NCBI GenBank assembly: GCA_030770545.1
Contig: CM061102.1
Span: 12,702,501-12,766,500, forward strand
Origin: Macropodus opercularis
Lineage: Eukaryota > Chordata > Actinopteri > Anabantiformes > Osphronemidae
Length of the DNA: 64,000 nucleotides
Direction: 5' to 3'
The notes under the pieces are model-generated. The model was not told the origin of the DNA. It searched no databases and saw nothing but the letters and a program-made list of their open reading frames with translations. Below, piece after piece: positions 1-23,200 of this stretch (position 1 is its first letter; each line of letters opens with the position of its first letter). The translations under genes were made by a program, and so were the position numbers.

Positions 1-1269
1 CCAAACTTAGGTTTTTCAGCTGACCTTGTCATATGATGTAGCTCTTGGCTTTAACCTCTTCATGTAACTTTGTCTAAAGGATGCACACAAGGCACATGTA
101 CGCAGCTCTAACAGCTGATTATAATTCAATTTTAAATCCCTTTGCCTGCTCTGTAAAAATGTCCTGCTGGCTCGTTTGCTACACTGCTTATAGTTCTGAT
201 TCCATGGCTTAGTGTTGGCAAACCAGTCTTTATGGTTTTGCTAACACATTGTCTTTTCTCACTTTCTTGATGAGTGACTGAATAATATACAAACAAGGAA
301 GTCACATTGCTCAATAAAGCTTTAGCTCACAAATTTAACCTAACTAATCAAACAATGCAGGTAAGTAAAACTTTTTTTAAATGTTTAGTCTCCGGTCTGT
401 TATCCAGGCGCCGGCAAAAATATTTGATTTTTATAATCAACCACAATCAATTTATAACAATTCTTTCTGGTTATTGTATGAATATCACAAATTCTTCAAA
501 ATGTACCCATGGCCTTTACTCATGCCATATCTGTTTCACTGTCATATTGCACTGTTTGACTCAGATGCAGCAGTGTTTGCCTGTTTTGTGACTTGTTTGT
601 TTTTTTGCTTTGGTCGTCTGTCTGCTTGGTTTTCCTGTAAAAGCTGCTTATTTGATGGGGTGGGCCGTGTAGTCGGACGTAACAAGACAGGACACATACT
701 GAATACAATAATTAAACATGTTACGACCATCTGTTTAAATATTGTAAGCAATTATCTGAAGTGTACTAGATATTTAGTACTTTCTTTAAAAAAAAAAAAA
801 GCGTGTCTTCATTCATTTACGCTTTGTATCGGTTAGTGTTTTGCTCACTGGATTGAGTTGAAGCACACTAAATATAATTCTCCTGCTTATGGGTTTATTA
901 ATATTAGCTCATATTAGGTTGTTATTGGCCAGCCAATGAACACAGCCAAGTAGGTTTATAATTTGTTACTTACGTTACCTGAAATGATCACACCTTTAAG
1001 CAGATACCATTTACTTGTATTTTTATGCGTGTTTCACCAGACTTTCTCCGACTACAGCATGTATGGCATCCCCCTATCTATTAGTCATGGTGTTATTGCT
1101 TGTTGACCTCTGTGCCATGATTGCCAAAATCTCAAATTAAATTGTCCTCCGTTAAAAAATAATTTTTATTATTATTTTTTTTCCCCTGTGAATGTTTGTA
1201 CATATACTGTTGTCAGAAGCTATAACATGTGTTGTGGCCTTGGTCCTGCCTTCTTTCTCTGCTCTTTAG
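1..1269 (+). other. cltc: cltc intron (3' part), window start to first visible exon
   Basis: The first visible exon starts at 1270 after a pyrimidine stretch and TTTAG, and its first two bases complete a codon begun upstream, so 1-1269 is intronic. I see no coding similarity, RNA gene or mobile element here; only short A and T runs (for example 789-800 and 1166-1191). Confidence 0.85.
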
Positions 1270-13570
<12,301 letters not shown>

Positions 13571-14700
13571 AAACACCACCCCTGCTACTCCCTCTCCACA
13601 TGCAGGCTGGAGCTACCATCCATCCATCTCCCACAGTCCTTCACCAGACCATTACTGTCCCCTGGGCTATTGCAAACAAACCTTTTTCTTTCTTTCTTTT
13701 TTTTTTTTTTACCTTTTTTTCCCCATTTTTAAACTGTCATGAAGGACTTTTATTTCTGTCAAAAGAATTAATCACACATATTAATTTTTCTCACATTCCG
13801 TATCGACTAGTTAAAATTTTCTTTTGTCTATTTTATTTTAATGGGAAATGGTTTATGTACAATGGGGGGTGCTTGTGAGAAGAGCTAGTCCTCTTCCCAG
13901 TTTAAAAAAAGGTCTGTTGTGAAGCATCTAATTTGCACTCTGTAGTGAGAAGAAATTAATGTAGAACCTTTTCCATTTGATGTGTGTGAGCCGCTTCAGT
14001 CCAACTGTAAAATGCATTTAATTATTGTATATTCAAACACAAAAACCGCCACTATGCTCTTCTGTATTTGAACATGAGACAGCCAATTCAATGACCACGA
14101 TCCTGAAACACTACGTTGTACCCGTCATGTCCCTACACTCACGCTTTCAGGGCTGTTTCTTGAAGAAAACCATAGTGAGTATTTTACATACAGCTTTCAG
14201 GAAAGTTTCTTTCCACCAAGGCCTATGCAGAACTCTCCGAACTAATTTGCAGTCAGAAAATATTTCCGTGTGCTTTGAAGTACTGCTCTAACGTGGGACC
14301 ATTCCACCTCAGGAGGGACTGCAGACGCGTTTGTGTTTGACTAACATGGCTCCTCTTTATGCTGCAGTTTGTATCTGCTGGATTCGTTTTAAGGTCAGTT
14401 CCGGAGCGTGCAGGAGAAATTAGTCTTCTCAGGCTTTCAGGGGTTACTTTTAACCTTTTCAGTTGACCCACTCATTCAATTGAGAAACCAGATCAGACTT
14501 GTGGCATTTTGAAGTTTTTATGAAAGGCTTGCGTGTATACAAGAAATCAATCAATAACTCCTTTGAACATATATTCTTATCTAAATTACCTTAGATTTAA
14601 ATTGTGCACTTATAATAGTTGATGGTGCACAATCAGGATCATAATGAATGAAACAGCGGTTTTGTTTTTCACTTAAAAATAAAGTCTTCTTGTTTGTCAA
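13571..14700 (+). other. cltc: cltc 3' untranslated region
   Basis: Starts directly after the TAA at 13568-13570 and runs to the first canonical AATAAA at 14678-14683, which is followed by TG/T-rich sequence (CTTGTTTG, GATGGTCTTTT) as expected at a cleavage site. A T-rich stretch lies at 13682-13711. No open frame of interest. The exact cleavage point is inferred. Confidence 0.65.
14678..14683 (+). terminator. cltc: Likely cltc poly(A) signal AATAAA
   Basis: Canonical hexamer about 1.1 kb after the cltc stop codon, followed by GU/U-rich sequence. It is the first such hexamer I find after the stop. Confidence 0.6.
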
Positions 14701-15576
14701 AAGAATGTCTGATGGTCTTTTACAGTTACAGCTTTGTAGCTTCCAGCAAACATCAGCACATAAAAGGGGAAGTGATGTCGTTGATGTTGTTTTGGTAGTA
14801 ACAGTAAATACTAAGCAGAGCAACCATAAGCTGGAAAGTGTATCGACGAGATGCTGTTGTTTGAAGTGTCAAATGACAGAATGAGTTTCCGTTTGTTTGT
14901 TTCGCATGCACATGAAGTGAAGGTGAAGCTTGCAGTCGGCTGGAGCCAAATGTAAGATCGCAGGAAATGCATTAAGCTATACAGCGTTCAGTTCAAGAGA
15001 ACTGAGGCCGAGTTGGTAGTAAGACAGCTGAAAGGATGACCATTAGGGGAAACATTATTGAACATATAATTTAATACACTGAATTGCCTCAATTATATAA
15101 AGTAGAAATATAAATTGTAATGCATCATCCACAAAAATTTGAACTTCTGGTAAAACAGAATCTGAACGACATCACTATGGGTTTGAATAAGCCTGCAATT
15201 CAGTCAAGTTGCTAACATGACCAAGTACTGAGAGAACACTTTTCAGATTATAAAGCCATTATGTTGCCATTTTTATAAGGCTAAATGCAGTCAAATAATA
15301 CAGCCTTTGAATAACAAAATGGTTTTAATAAAGGCCTTTTATAATGAGACACCGGATTCAGACAGGTTGAAGTGGATCATTGTAGGGAAGCTTTACTGTG
15401 TTATTACCATTGTCACTATTATTACAGTGGAAAAAAATGCACGAGCTGATTAATGATATGGCAAAAGGTCACACGATCGATGCATGACAAAGTCAGCTGT
15501 TCTTGTGTAAAAATATAAACTCGTGGCAGCGCAACTTAATTTATCTTACATATTGTATATATGCAACTTTACAACT
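14701..15576. other. Tail-to-tail gap between cltc and ptrh2 (includes the ptrh2 3'UTR)
   Basis: AT-rich, with no further gene seen. The two genes converge here. On the minus strand an ATTAAA (plus-strand TTTAAT, 15324-15329) lies about 250 nt past the ptrh2 stop and could be its poly(A) signal. A second one is at 15070-15075. Confidence 0.55.
15324..15329 (-). terminator. ptrh2: Possible ptrh2 poly(A) signal (ATTAAA variant)
   Basis: No canonical minus-strand AATAAA was found close to the ptrh2 stop. This common variant lies about 250 nt downstream of it. Weak evidence. Confidence 0.3.
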
Positions 15577-16092
15577 CTAATAGAGCTTCAAGTCTCCGGT
15601 GACTTCATCAATCACACCAGCTGGACCGGGACCAATACCCAGCACAGTACGTGACCCGGGTGCAATTTGTGTCCTTCCTGCATCCTGGATTAGGCTGACG
15701 GGCAGCCCTACTTCTTTTGCGTGACCCAACAAGTCGATCAGGGCCTCTTCATCAGGGGCCTTCACCACCACCTTCGGTTGGCCACAGTACTCCCACTGTT
15801 TGAGAAGCTCAGGGTTCCTGCGTTGGACCTGCTTGTAAGCGGAGACGGCTGCATGGGAGCACTGGGCAGCGACCTTCCCTTTGCCCATCTTCAGGTCATT
15901 TCGAACCACCAGGACCATCTTGAACTCGCCTCCTTCTCCCATCACGCTCGCTTCACCTGTGCCATTCCCCATCGCTGCCAACAGGCTTTTGGACGTTGTG
16001 GCAAACCGTCCCCGTAGATGCCAGCCAAGGAGGAGCCCACAGCCCAGTCCTGCTGCCACACCCAGGCCCAACGGACCGCAAAGCAAATCCAT
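15577..16092 (-). CDS. ptrh2: Peptidyl-tRNA hydrolase 2, mitochondrial (Bit1)
   Basis: 171 aa encoded in one exon. Pth2-type enzymes cleave the ester bond between peptide and tRNA to recycle stalled peptidyl-tRNA. The vertebrate protein is anchored in the mitochondrial outer membrane and is also known as Bit1, a regulator of anoikis. Seen: an N-terminal hydrophobic anchor (about residues 5-25, LGLGVAAGLGCGLLLGW), then the Pth2 core with VVRNDLKMGKGKVAAQCSHA, WEYCGQPKVVVKAPDE, DAGRTQIAPGS and GIGPGP, ending LKLY. Human PTRH2 is 179 aa and matches this core closely. Start choice: the open frame extends seven codons further, to 16113, but a splice acceptor (GCTTTTTAG) lies between the two ATGs, so the ATG at 16092, in GTAACATGG, fits a start in exon 2. 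No sign of damage. Confidence 0.96.
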   Translation of the reverse strand: MDLLCGPLGLGVAAGLGCGLLLGWHLRGRFATTSKSLLAAMGNGTGEASVMGEGGEFKMVLVVRNDLKMGKGKVAAQCSHAAVSAYKQVQRRNPELLKQWEYCGQPKVVVKAPDEEALIDLLGHAKEVGLPVSLIQDAGRTQIAPGSRTVLGIGPGPAGVIDEVTGDLKLY

Positions 16093-16102
16093 GTTACATA
16101 AG

Positions 16103-16644
16103 CTAAAAAGCAAAATACAGGAAAGTGAAACGTCATTTAAAAAAACAACAACCCAAATTTAACAGGCAGGTGAGATAGCAATGGTTTAAAAAGGATAAAG
16201 ATGTTCAATTCTTGAATCCTTGACGAAACAATGTCACGGAGTCTATTCAGTGAACCATCTCATTCATACGGTACGATTTTGATGTATGTATTTGTCTTTT
16301 GCTTCATCTTGGCTTAGAAATAAAATGAAGCGGACAAACAGAATTGTTTAAGCCAATTTAAAACGCATTACGCTTGTAATGACGTCTTACCCTTTCATTT
16401 GTCAACACACCACTGATTCAGGACCTGTGCCTAACAACTTCATGGCTCGACAAGCTAATGAATCTTGGATTTATTTGAAACTAGCACCGGCTAACGTTAG
16501 CTCCCTAAGGTTAATTAACTAGAGGCCACGCGGGTTTCTCTATAATACAATAAATATAACTTGATAAGAACCACGTTTGTATTTAAGGACCCCACGAATC
16601 CACTGTAGCGGCACGATGCGGGATTAATTAAACTTCGAACATAC
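16103..16644 (-). other. ptrh2: Likely intron in the ptrh2 5'UTR
   Basis: On the minus strand a good donor (CAACAG|GTATGT, break at 16645/16644) and a pyrimidine-rich acceptor (GCTTTTTAG, just upstream of the ATG) frame this stretch. Human PTRH2 also has a non-coding first exon. Inferred from splice signals only; no other feature seen in it. Confidence 0.6.
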
Positions 16645-16700
16645 CTGTTGGTCTGCTCGTCGTTCTGGCAGCATGAATGAAGCGCCTACTTTTTTGTGGT
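16645..16700 (-). other. ptrh2: Likely non-coding first exon of ptrh2
   Basis: The sequence upstream of the donor at 16644, with an AAAATGG (YY1-like) element and a CRE just beyond it, suits a short 5'UTR exon. The 5' end is a guess. Confidence 0.45.
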
Positions 16701-16710
16701 CCATTTTTGA

Positions 16711-16718
16711 TGACGTCA
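16711..16718. promoter_or_regulatory. Palindromic CRE (TGACGTCA) in the ptrh2 promoter, possibly shared with vmp1
   Basis: A full CREB/ATF consensus lies just upstream of the inferred ptrh2 first exon. In human, PTRH2 and VMP1 are arranged head to head, so this may be a shared divergent promoter. An octamer ATTTGCAT lies at 16811-16818 on the vmp1 side. Confidence 0.55.
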
Positions 16719-16719
16719 C

Positions 16720-19700
16720 ACAATGACTTCGTTCGTACAAATATTGTCCGGAGCTCAAATTTCACCGGCATTCCTTTGAATAGACATTAAATAAATAACA
16801 ATAAAACATTATTTGCATACAAGCAAATAAGTGATGTTGTTTTAATGCTGTATGTATAATTCATACATTTGAGAAAGAAACATTCTCAACATTTTTTTCC
16901 ACTTTCAGATCAAGTTTGCGTCAGTTACGTTTGAAACCCTATAAACAAAATGTGAAATATCCCAAAAAACTGACAAATTAAACACTGAAATGAATAAAAC
17001 ATTTGACAGATATACCTTTTTAAAAGGCTGGAATCATATCTTCCCACTTTAAAACCCTTTTCAGTTTCGACATGTGTTATCAACCATTTACTCGTCTAAT
17101 TTAACTGCTCTGTGTTTTTATTTAAGCCTTTATTTAAGCCACCTTTTCCTATTGTCTCACAGTATCAGCCAGACGCGTTATTTCTGCTGAGAAGCGATTA
17201 TTAGCATAACTGATATCTACAGCAGTACTGTAGATTCATGTGTACACTACATTGTGTTCAGACGCAACATGAGCACTGCTGTTTGTGTGCATACATCGAC
17301 CCATGTTTTCAGTTTTTCAGGTGTCAGTGGAAGCAGAAACCTGGTTGTTGGTGTATGTCATTGTTCGTGTCAATTGACTGGGAGCACGTGAAATGTAAAT
17401 GGTCTAGTCATACATACACAGGTTTATACATCGGTCGTAATTGTTTTGCACTCAAATATCTAAAACACATCCTCTCTTTGCCACAAAAGCAAAGGAGCTG
17501 AACTCTGTCTTTTTCTCATCTTTTTCCACAGTCCCCATCACATTTACTCAAATATATATATTTTTTTCTTCTTTCAGTTTCTCTGAGCTCACCTTAAAGT
17601 ACGAACATGTGTGGCACCACAAGCGTAGTGCAAGCCTTTGCCAGCATGGGACACTGGTGACTGTGAGTTACCGTGGTAACAGCAATGAGGAGACGACTTG
17701 TCTTGAAGGTATTAACATATTTAAAGTAACTTTTAATAAGTGGATAAACTCTTATTCCTTTCCTGTTTGATGTGCTGAACGTGTGAAAAACAGGAGCGAT
17801 CGTCAAAAATACAGCATATATGTCCATAAGTAACATAAGTATGTTCAGTTTTAACATACTTCATCAGTTTGTGAGCGAGTCCTTCATTCAGGCTGCATCC
17901 ATCCTCGAACGTGTAGCCAGAGCTCCCTCTTCTGTCTGCAGCTGGTTTTAGCTTGATGGAGTCTTCTCAGTTCTTCTCTTTTAATGCAGAGGCACCGCAA
18001 TGTACAATTTATATTGACTGGCATCTTTAATATATATACATTTTCTGAAAGGCTGGAGAGAAAATAATAAATACTTTACACTGAGATAAACACCTGATAG
18101 TCACGATTGAGGTTCAGGTTCAGACTCAAAGCTCTGGTTCTGCCCAAATAATCTGATTTCGAAGAAGAAGACTTGACACTTGCTGATCTATACCTTAGTT
18201 GACATACAGCATATGTGTTTTGACTAAGGCCATATGCAAACTATGCCAATTTGCAACATTTGAGCTCAAATTGGGTTGAAGACACTATGAATGAATGAAA
18301 TGAAATCAAACAACAAGCACCATTCCAGCTGTAAAAAGTATTTAACCACTTTAAATACACAAGACGTTAAAGTGTACAAAATGTGGAGTCGTCTCTGATG
18401 TGACTGCACCAGTCTGTGCTTGGAAACGTTTTTCTTTTTTAATCTGTTGCTGCACTTACGTGAACTAAATGACCTCTCAGTCAGTTGACTTACAAACCTT
18501 ATTTGAGCTCCTGACCCAGTAAGAAGTAACTGATCTGACTCCTGGACCGCCACCGTGTCCGGTGCTCGTCAGCGGCGGCGGTGCTGTAAATGACACAGCA
18601 CAGGAGGCCACATCCTCTTCGAACACACATCTTCCCAGTGAGGCCTCGAGAGACGGTGACTGCGAAACTTGGACTTGTGTTTATGCCCAATCAGAAACTA
18701 CTTCCGCCAGTGGGAATAGACTGACCTCGTCGAGAACAATCACCAGAAATAGTTTTCTCACTCTAATAAACAAGGTGACGCTGAAATACAAAAACTTGCA
18801 GTACCGCGGAGGTATTCTGTCTCTAGCTATGACCTGAAAGATGCAATGCCCTGAGGTGTGTGTGTGTGTGGTTTTTTTATTCATTTGGGACTCAGCTGAG
18901 CTCTCTTTGCCCAAATGCCGTTCATTCACACTCTATGTGAAACCCCCCGAGGACTGAGAAGCGTTAGAAGTGCGCTCCAGGAAAGAGATCCACTTATTTA
19001 TAGACCTTTAATTAGACTGGCTCTCTGGAGGTTCTACCAGGCAAATGATGAAACCTCTCCCTTACTGTGTCTTCTCGTGTCTCTCCTCTGGTCTCAGCAG
19101 CCCTGTATCAGTGCTCTATCCGTCCCAGCCCCCCCCCTTCCCTCCATCACCACACCCTACACTCAAGTTCTGATGCAGTTCACGGGCAGCACACTTCTGC
19201 CCTACATTGCCTCTGGGGCTCCACCACAGCGGGTACTGGAGCTCAGCGCTTCCTGTGGACTGAGCATCAGCTGAAAGGTGAGTTTGCTCTTACTTAAGGT
19301 TCTGCTCAATGACCCTGGGCTGTTACGTTCCGGCGCTGCTTCGTTTCACACGCTCTGTCAAAGTATAATCTGATTGGAGCTTATTACATTTCTCATCCTG
19401 ACATATATGTGCTCTGTGTGGAGTTTCCCATTGTCCCTCACTCTAGAGTTACTCAACAGGTCTGGGTTGTTTTGGTGGAAGTGGTTGCGCAATCGAGCGC
19501 CGGAGCAGCGCTGTGCGTTCATGAAGCCTCTTTTACCAACTACTGACTGCAGATAAGACGTTGAAAATGAATCAGTGTATTGACTGTTATGCAACACGAA
19601 GCACATTAGAGCTGAGGTGATATTTTACACGGACATACTTTGTTTAAGTCCTTTGTACAAAACTTTATTGTTCTCCTCAGGGCAAGAGGAGATATGAGAG

Positions 19701-20119
19701 GTTGAATTAAATTACTATTGTGTGTGAAGAGTTGGCACAGTGCTGGTGTGTGTTCAAGGTTTAAGGTCTGCGTTGAAACACTTTTTGTCTGCAAACTCCC
19801 TGCAGTTCAGCAGAGATTTCTCATTCCACCCAGGATGACAAACGCAGTGAGAAGCACTGGGCTTCAGACCTTTTCTGATCAGTACGTTAAAAAACAACAA
19901 CAACCAATAATTCTCGTGTCTGTTAAATCGCTCCAGGTTTTAAAGAGCAACCCCCCCCCCCCGCTGTAATATGAGTGCTGTGCAATGTCGCAGGGCACAG
20001 GATGGAGGGGTTTGAGCTGAGTGTGTGCATGAGGCACTGACAGTTGAGCCAGATGGTGGCCTGCATACCTCCATGTCAGAGTCCCCACCTCGCTGCTAAC
20101 TGATAGATTCCTAACACAG
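16720..20119. other. Gap between ptrh2 and vmp1 coding regions (vmp1 promoter, 5'UTR and first intron expected here)
   Basis: Contains no convincing coding gene. The vmp1 start codon lies at 20209, and orthologues have a non-coding first exon, so a 5'UTR exon is expected in this interval. One possible donor is CTGAAAG|GTGAGT at 19277-19279. Short (TG)n at 18858-18870. I cannot fix the vmp1 transcription start. Confidence 0.5.
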
Positions 20120-20208
20120 GCTCCGTAGACACTCTGTCCACATGCCCGTAAGTCTGCCAGTCTGCCTTTGAATCAGCAGCTCAGGACACCTTGCTGGTGA
20201 GCGAGACG
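20120..20208 (+). other. vmp1: Likely vmp1 5'UTR part of the first coding exon
   Basis: A good acceptor (CTAACTGATAG...CCTAACACAG, ending 20119) with branch-point-like CTAAC precedes this stretch. An alternative acceptor (AATCAGCAG) ends at 20180. Either would place the vmp1 ATG at 20209 in the first coding exon. Confidence 0.45.
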
Positions 20209-23200
20209 ATGGCAGAGAGCGGGGCCGAACGTGAACTAGCCCAGAGGAACCTCGGCGACACGAAAGGCCAAAATGGAGAACTCAAAGGTAAAAACAGAAT
20301 AGAAAACCGACTTAAAGGTGTCAGTTTCTTCAGTTTATTTGTATTTGTGCTCTCGCTAGAATCAGAGCTTCCTGTGGATGAGGGAAGGCAGAAGGACAGG
20401 GAGGAGCGTGAGGCCCTGGTGTTATGGAAGAAGCCTCTCCTCACGCTCCGCTACTTCGCCCTGGAACTGCTCATCACGCTTAAAGACTGGATGCGGAGGT
20501 GAGGCCGTGCGAAGGTGTGACGCCACTAAAGCCTGTTTTCACTCAGTGTCAATAAACAGAAATGTGTTTATCCAAAAAAAAAAAAGCATTTTGGTGCTGC
20601 TTACTATTTGTGTGTTACTATATGCTTTTCGTCATGCGAGCCTCCAAACCTTCTGAGCCTCAGCGGATAAATGCTGGTTAAACGGCGGCACGTAAATAAT
20701 GGTTCCGGTAATTATTATTTTGGTGCCGCCACAGTGCTGACTGCAGCTAAGCAGTGTTTTTGTGGGTTTAGTTGTATTTGTGTTGCCCGTCCAGCAAAAA
20801 GGAGGATGTGAAAAAAACACATTTCCTAAAAGCACAAATGCAAACTTAACAGGACATGAGGTGACCTTGCTTCGCTGAGGGGCTGTTTACCAAGAAGGCC
20901 TTGTTTGTCAGTGTTTAGTCTTCGTGCCGACGACCAGTTGCCCGCGTTGGCGGACGCGCACCTAGGATCTGTGTTGACACAGAGAACCCAGAAGAAGGTC
21001 AGCGTGTACTCGCAGGGAGGCCTCTGTGGTTCTCCGTTTGCGAGGACAGGGTGTTTATTTTCTAAACTACAAGAGGATGTGGTGAACCGCAAGCACCGCG
21101 AGCAGCGTTGTGACTGTTCCCCCGACACTCTAAGCACATGGCGCTGGATGCGCTGCTGGCGCATACATGTGCACATGTGCGCGCCGACAGAAGCGGTTAG
21201 TCGTTTATAGCCTGCGTGAGGGAACATAATGTTCAGTGTGCTGCCTCTGCAGTACAGGAAGGGCTGTTATTGTGTGAGCCGCCATACGCTCGCATTACAG
21301 CAAATCTGGCTGACGTCGCACGTGACGTCACGTTATCTAGAGGAACGTCAGATGTGTGTCTTTCTCTGTTCTCGCCTTCCCTCTGACCCTTTCCTTCATC
21401 CCTGGTCCTTCTCTCAGGCTGTGGCAGCAAAGGCAGACTGTGTTTGGCCTGCTGATCCTGCTGATTCTCCTCTCCATCGCTTACAGTGTTGAGGGAGCAC
21501 ACCAGGAGGTGACTACACCTGTCATATGCTCTTATATGTTCTTCTTATCCATCATATTGCTCTGACCTACCTTCACATATTCTTATCTAAGTTCTCTGCA
21601 CAGCCATAAAAAGCACTTCTCTGCACGGCGTATTATTGCATAAGTGGCGTCTGCTTGCGTTACAATCCTTAATGATTAACTTTTCACTAGGGTCAGTCGT
21701 TCTTTACTACTAGAGCTTTACTAGAAACCATGTGCGACTCTGCTAGAAGACAGTTTCGTTTCCAACATTGTACACAAGTTGTATAATCATTTCTCAGTAA
21801 CTAGTAATGTCTCCCATGATGGGCACTGCATTTGGCACTTGGCCAGCAGAGGCACAGGCAGAGTGTGCTGTTTTGGGGAAATGGGGTATTTGGACACTCC
21901 TTAATGCTTTCCAACCCTCGGTCCCCTCCCTGCTTCCCGTAATCTGCGAACTTCACGCTTCTTCCTGAAAACAACCTGCCTAGGCTTGAGGGAGGAAGTG
22001 TAAACTGAGCGAGAGATGGAACAACGGTGGTGAGGATGAACGGGAGGAAGAGGCGCACAGAGCGAGATACAGAGAACTTGGCTTGCCTTACTTTTCGAGT
22101 TGTGTAAGAGCTGGCTGCCACAAAAAAAAAAAAAAAAAAAAAAGAAGAAGAAGAAGAATAGTGCTTTTCTTCCGTCAGTGTGGTGAACACTCCTACCCTG
22201 AAGCTCTGTCCTCTAAACTCAACAGCACCCTCTGTCTCCAAAGGTCTCTCTTCTTCTCTCTCTCTCTCTCTACCACTCACTTGCCCTCTCCCACCCTTTA
22301 AAGTGCCCTGTGCTATTGCACACTTTCACTCTCGTACCTACTTTCACTCTGTCTTCGTCCCTCCCCCCTCCCACCCACTTCTTGTTTTGCTCACACTCTG
22401 TGCGTGCGTCTGTGCCATGTGGTTGACCGTCCCTCACTCTGGCCTCTCTGTGCAGTATGTGCGTTACGTGGAGAAGAAGACGCTGTGGTGCGCGTACTGG
22501 CTCGGCCTGGGCATCCTCTCCTCTGTGGGTCTCGGCACTGGCCTCCACACCTTCCTCCTATACCTGGTAAGGCGAGGTTCTGTTTATTTGTTTGTTTGTT
22601 TTTGTTGTGACTCTTTGCAACAAGTGCCCGTCACTTCCCTACTGCAGCTATTCCACTCGCCCGTGCGTGTTTACGACAGAGCTGATACTCAAGCGCAGTG
22701 GATGATGATGATGATGATGGTGACGCAGTGGCGCAGGTCTAAAAAGACTGTGTTGATGTTGTTGGGCTGTTGCTAAGGATTTAATGAGGGTATTATGAGG
22801 AGCTTTCGGAGCCTCCTCATGCGTTTTGCACACATGCGTGTGTGACGGGTTGCATGAGTTTCTGTGCGCACGTTTCCAAGCGGGGCGGAGATGAGCGGGC
22901 GCTGTGGCAGCCGCACTGTTTTGACAGGCAGTCCAGGAACAATCGCACTCACTGACCCCTCTGACTGAGTGCACATGAGGATAAAAACACTCTCCCTCCC
23001 CTTCTCTGGTTCTTTCTGTCCTGCTCCCCACCGTGTCGCTCACTCTCACTTTCCCCCCCCCCCCACTCCCTCCCACTCATTCTCCTTAGTAGGTCTCTCT
23101 CCTCGGCTGACAGTCCTACTTCAGATCTCCGTCCTCTTCCCGTTGCTCCGTTTCATTCAAGTCTCTACTGCGGATCAGCCCCCCCCCCCCCCAAAAAAAA

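Noticed and set aside
16093..16113. Seven extra N-terminal codons for ptrh2
   Set aside because: The upstream ATG lies before a good splice acceptor and within inferred intron; the ATG at 16092 suits orthologue structure and context better.
22121..22159. Poly(A) run as the tail of a retroposed gene copy
   Set aside because: No gene-like or SINE-like body and no flanking duplication upstream; treated as a simple repeat.
22180..22776. Open frame of 198 codons on the plus strand
   Set aside because: It runs across the intron and the real vmp1 exon 22456-22566 in another frame, and through (CT)n and GAT repeats. It resembles no protein I recognise.
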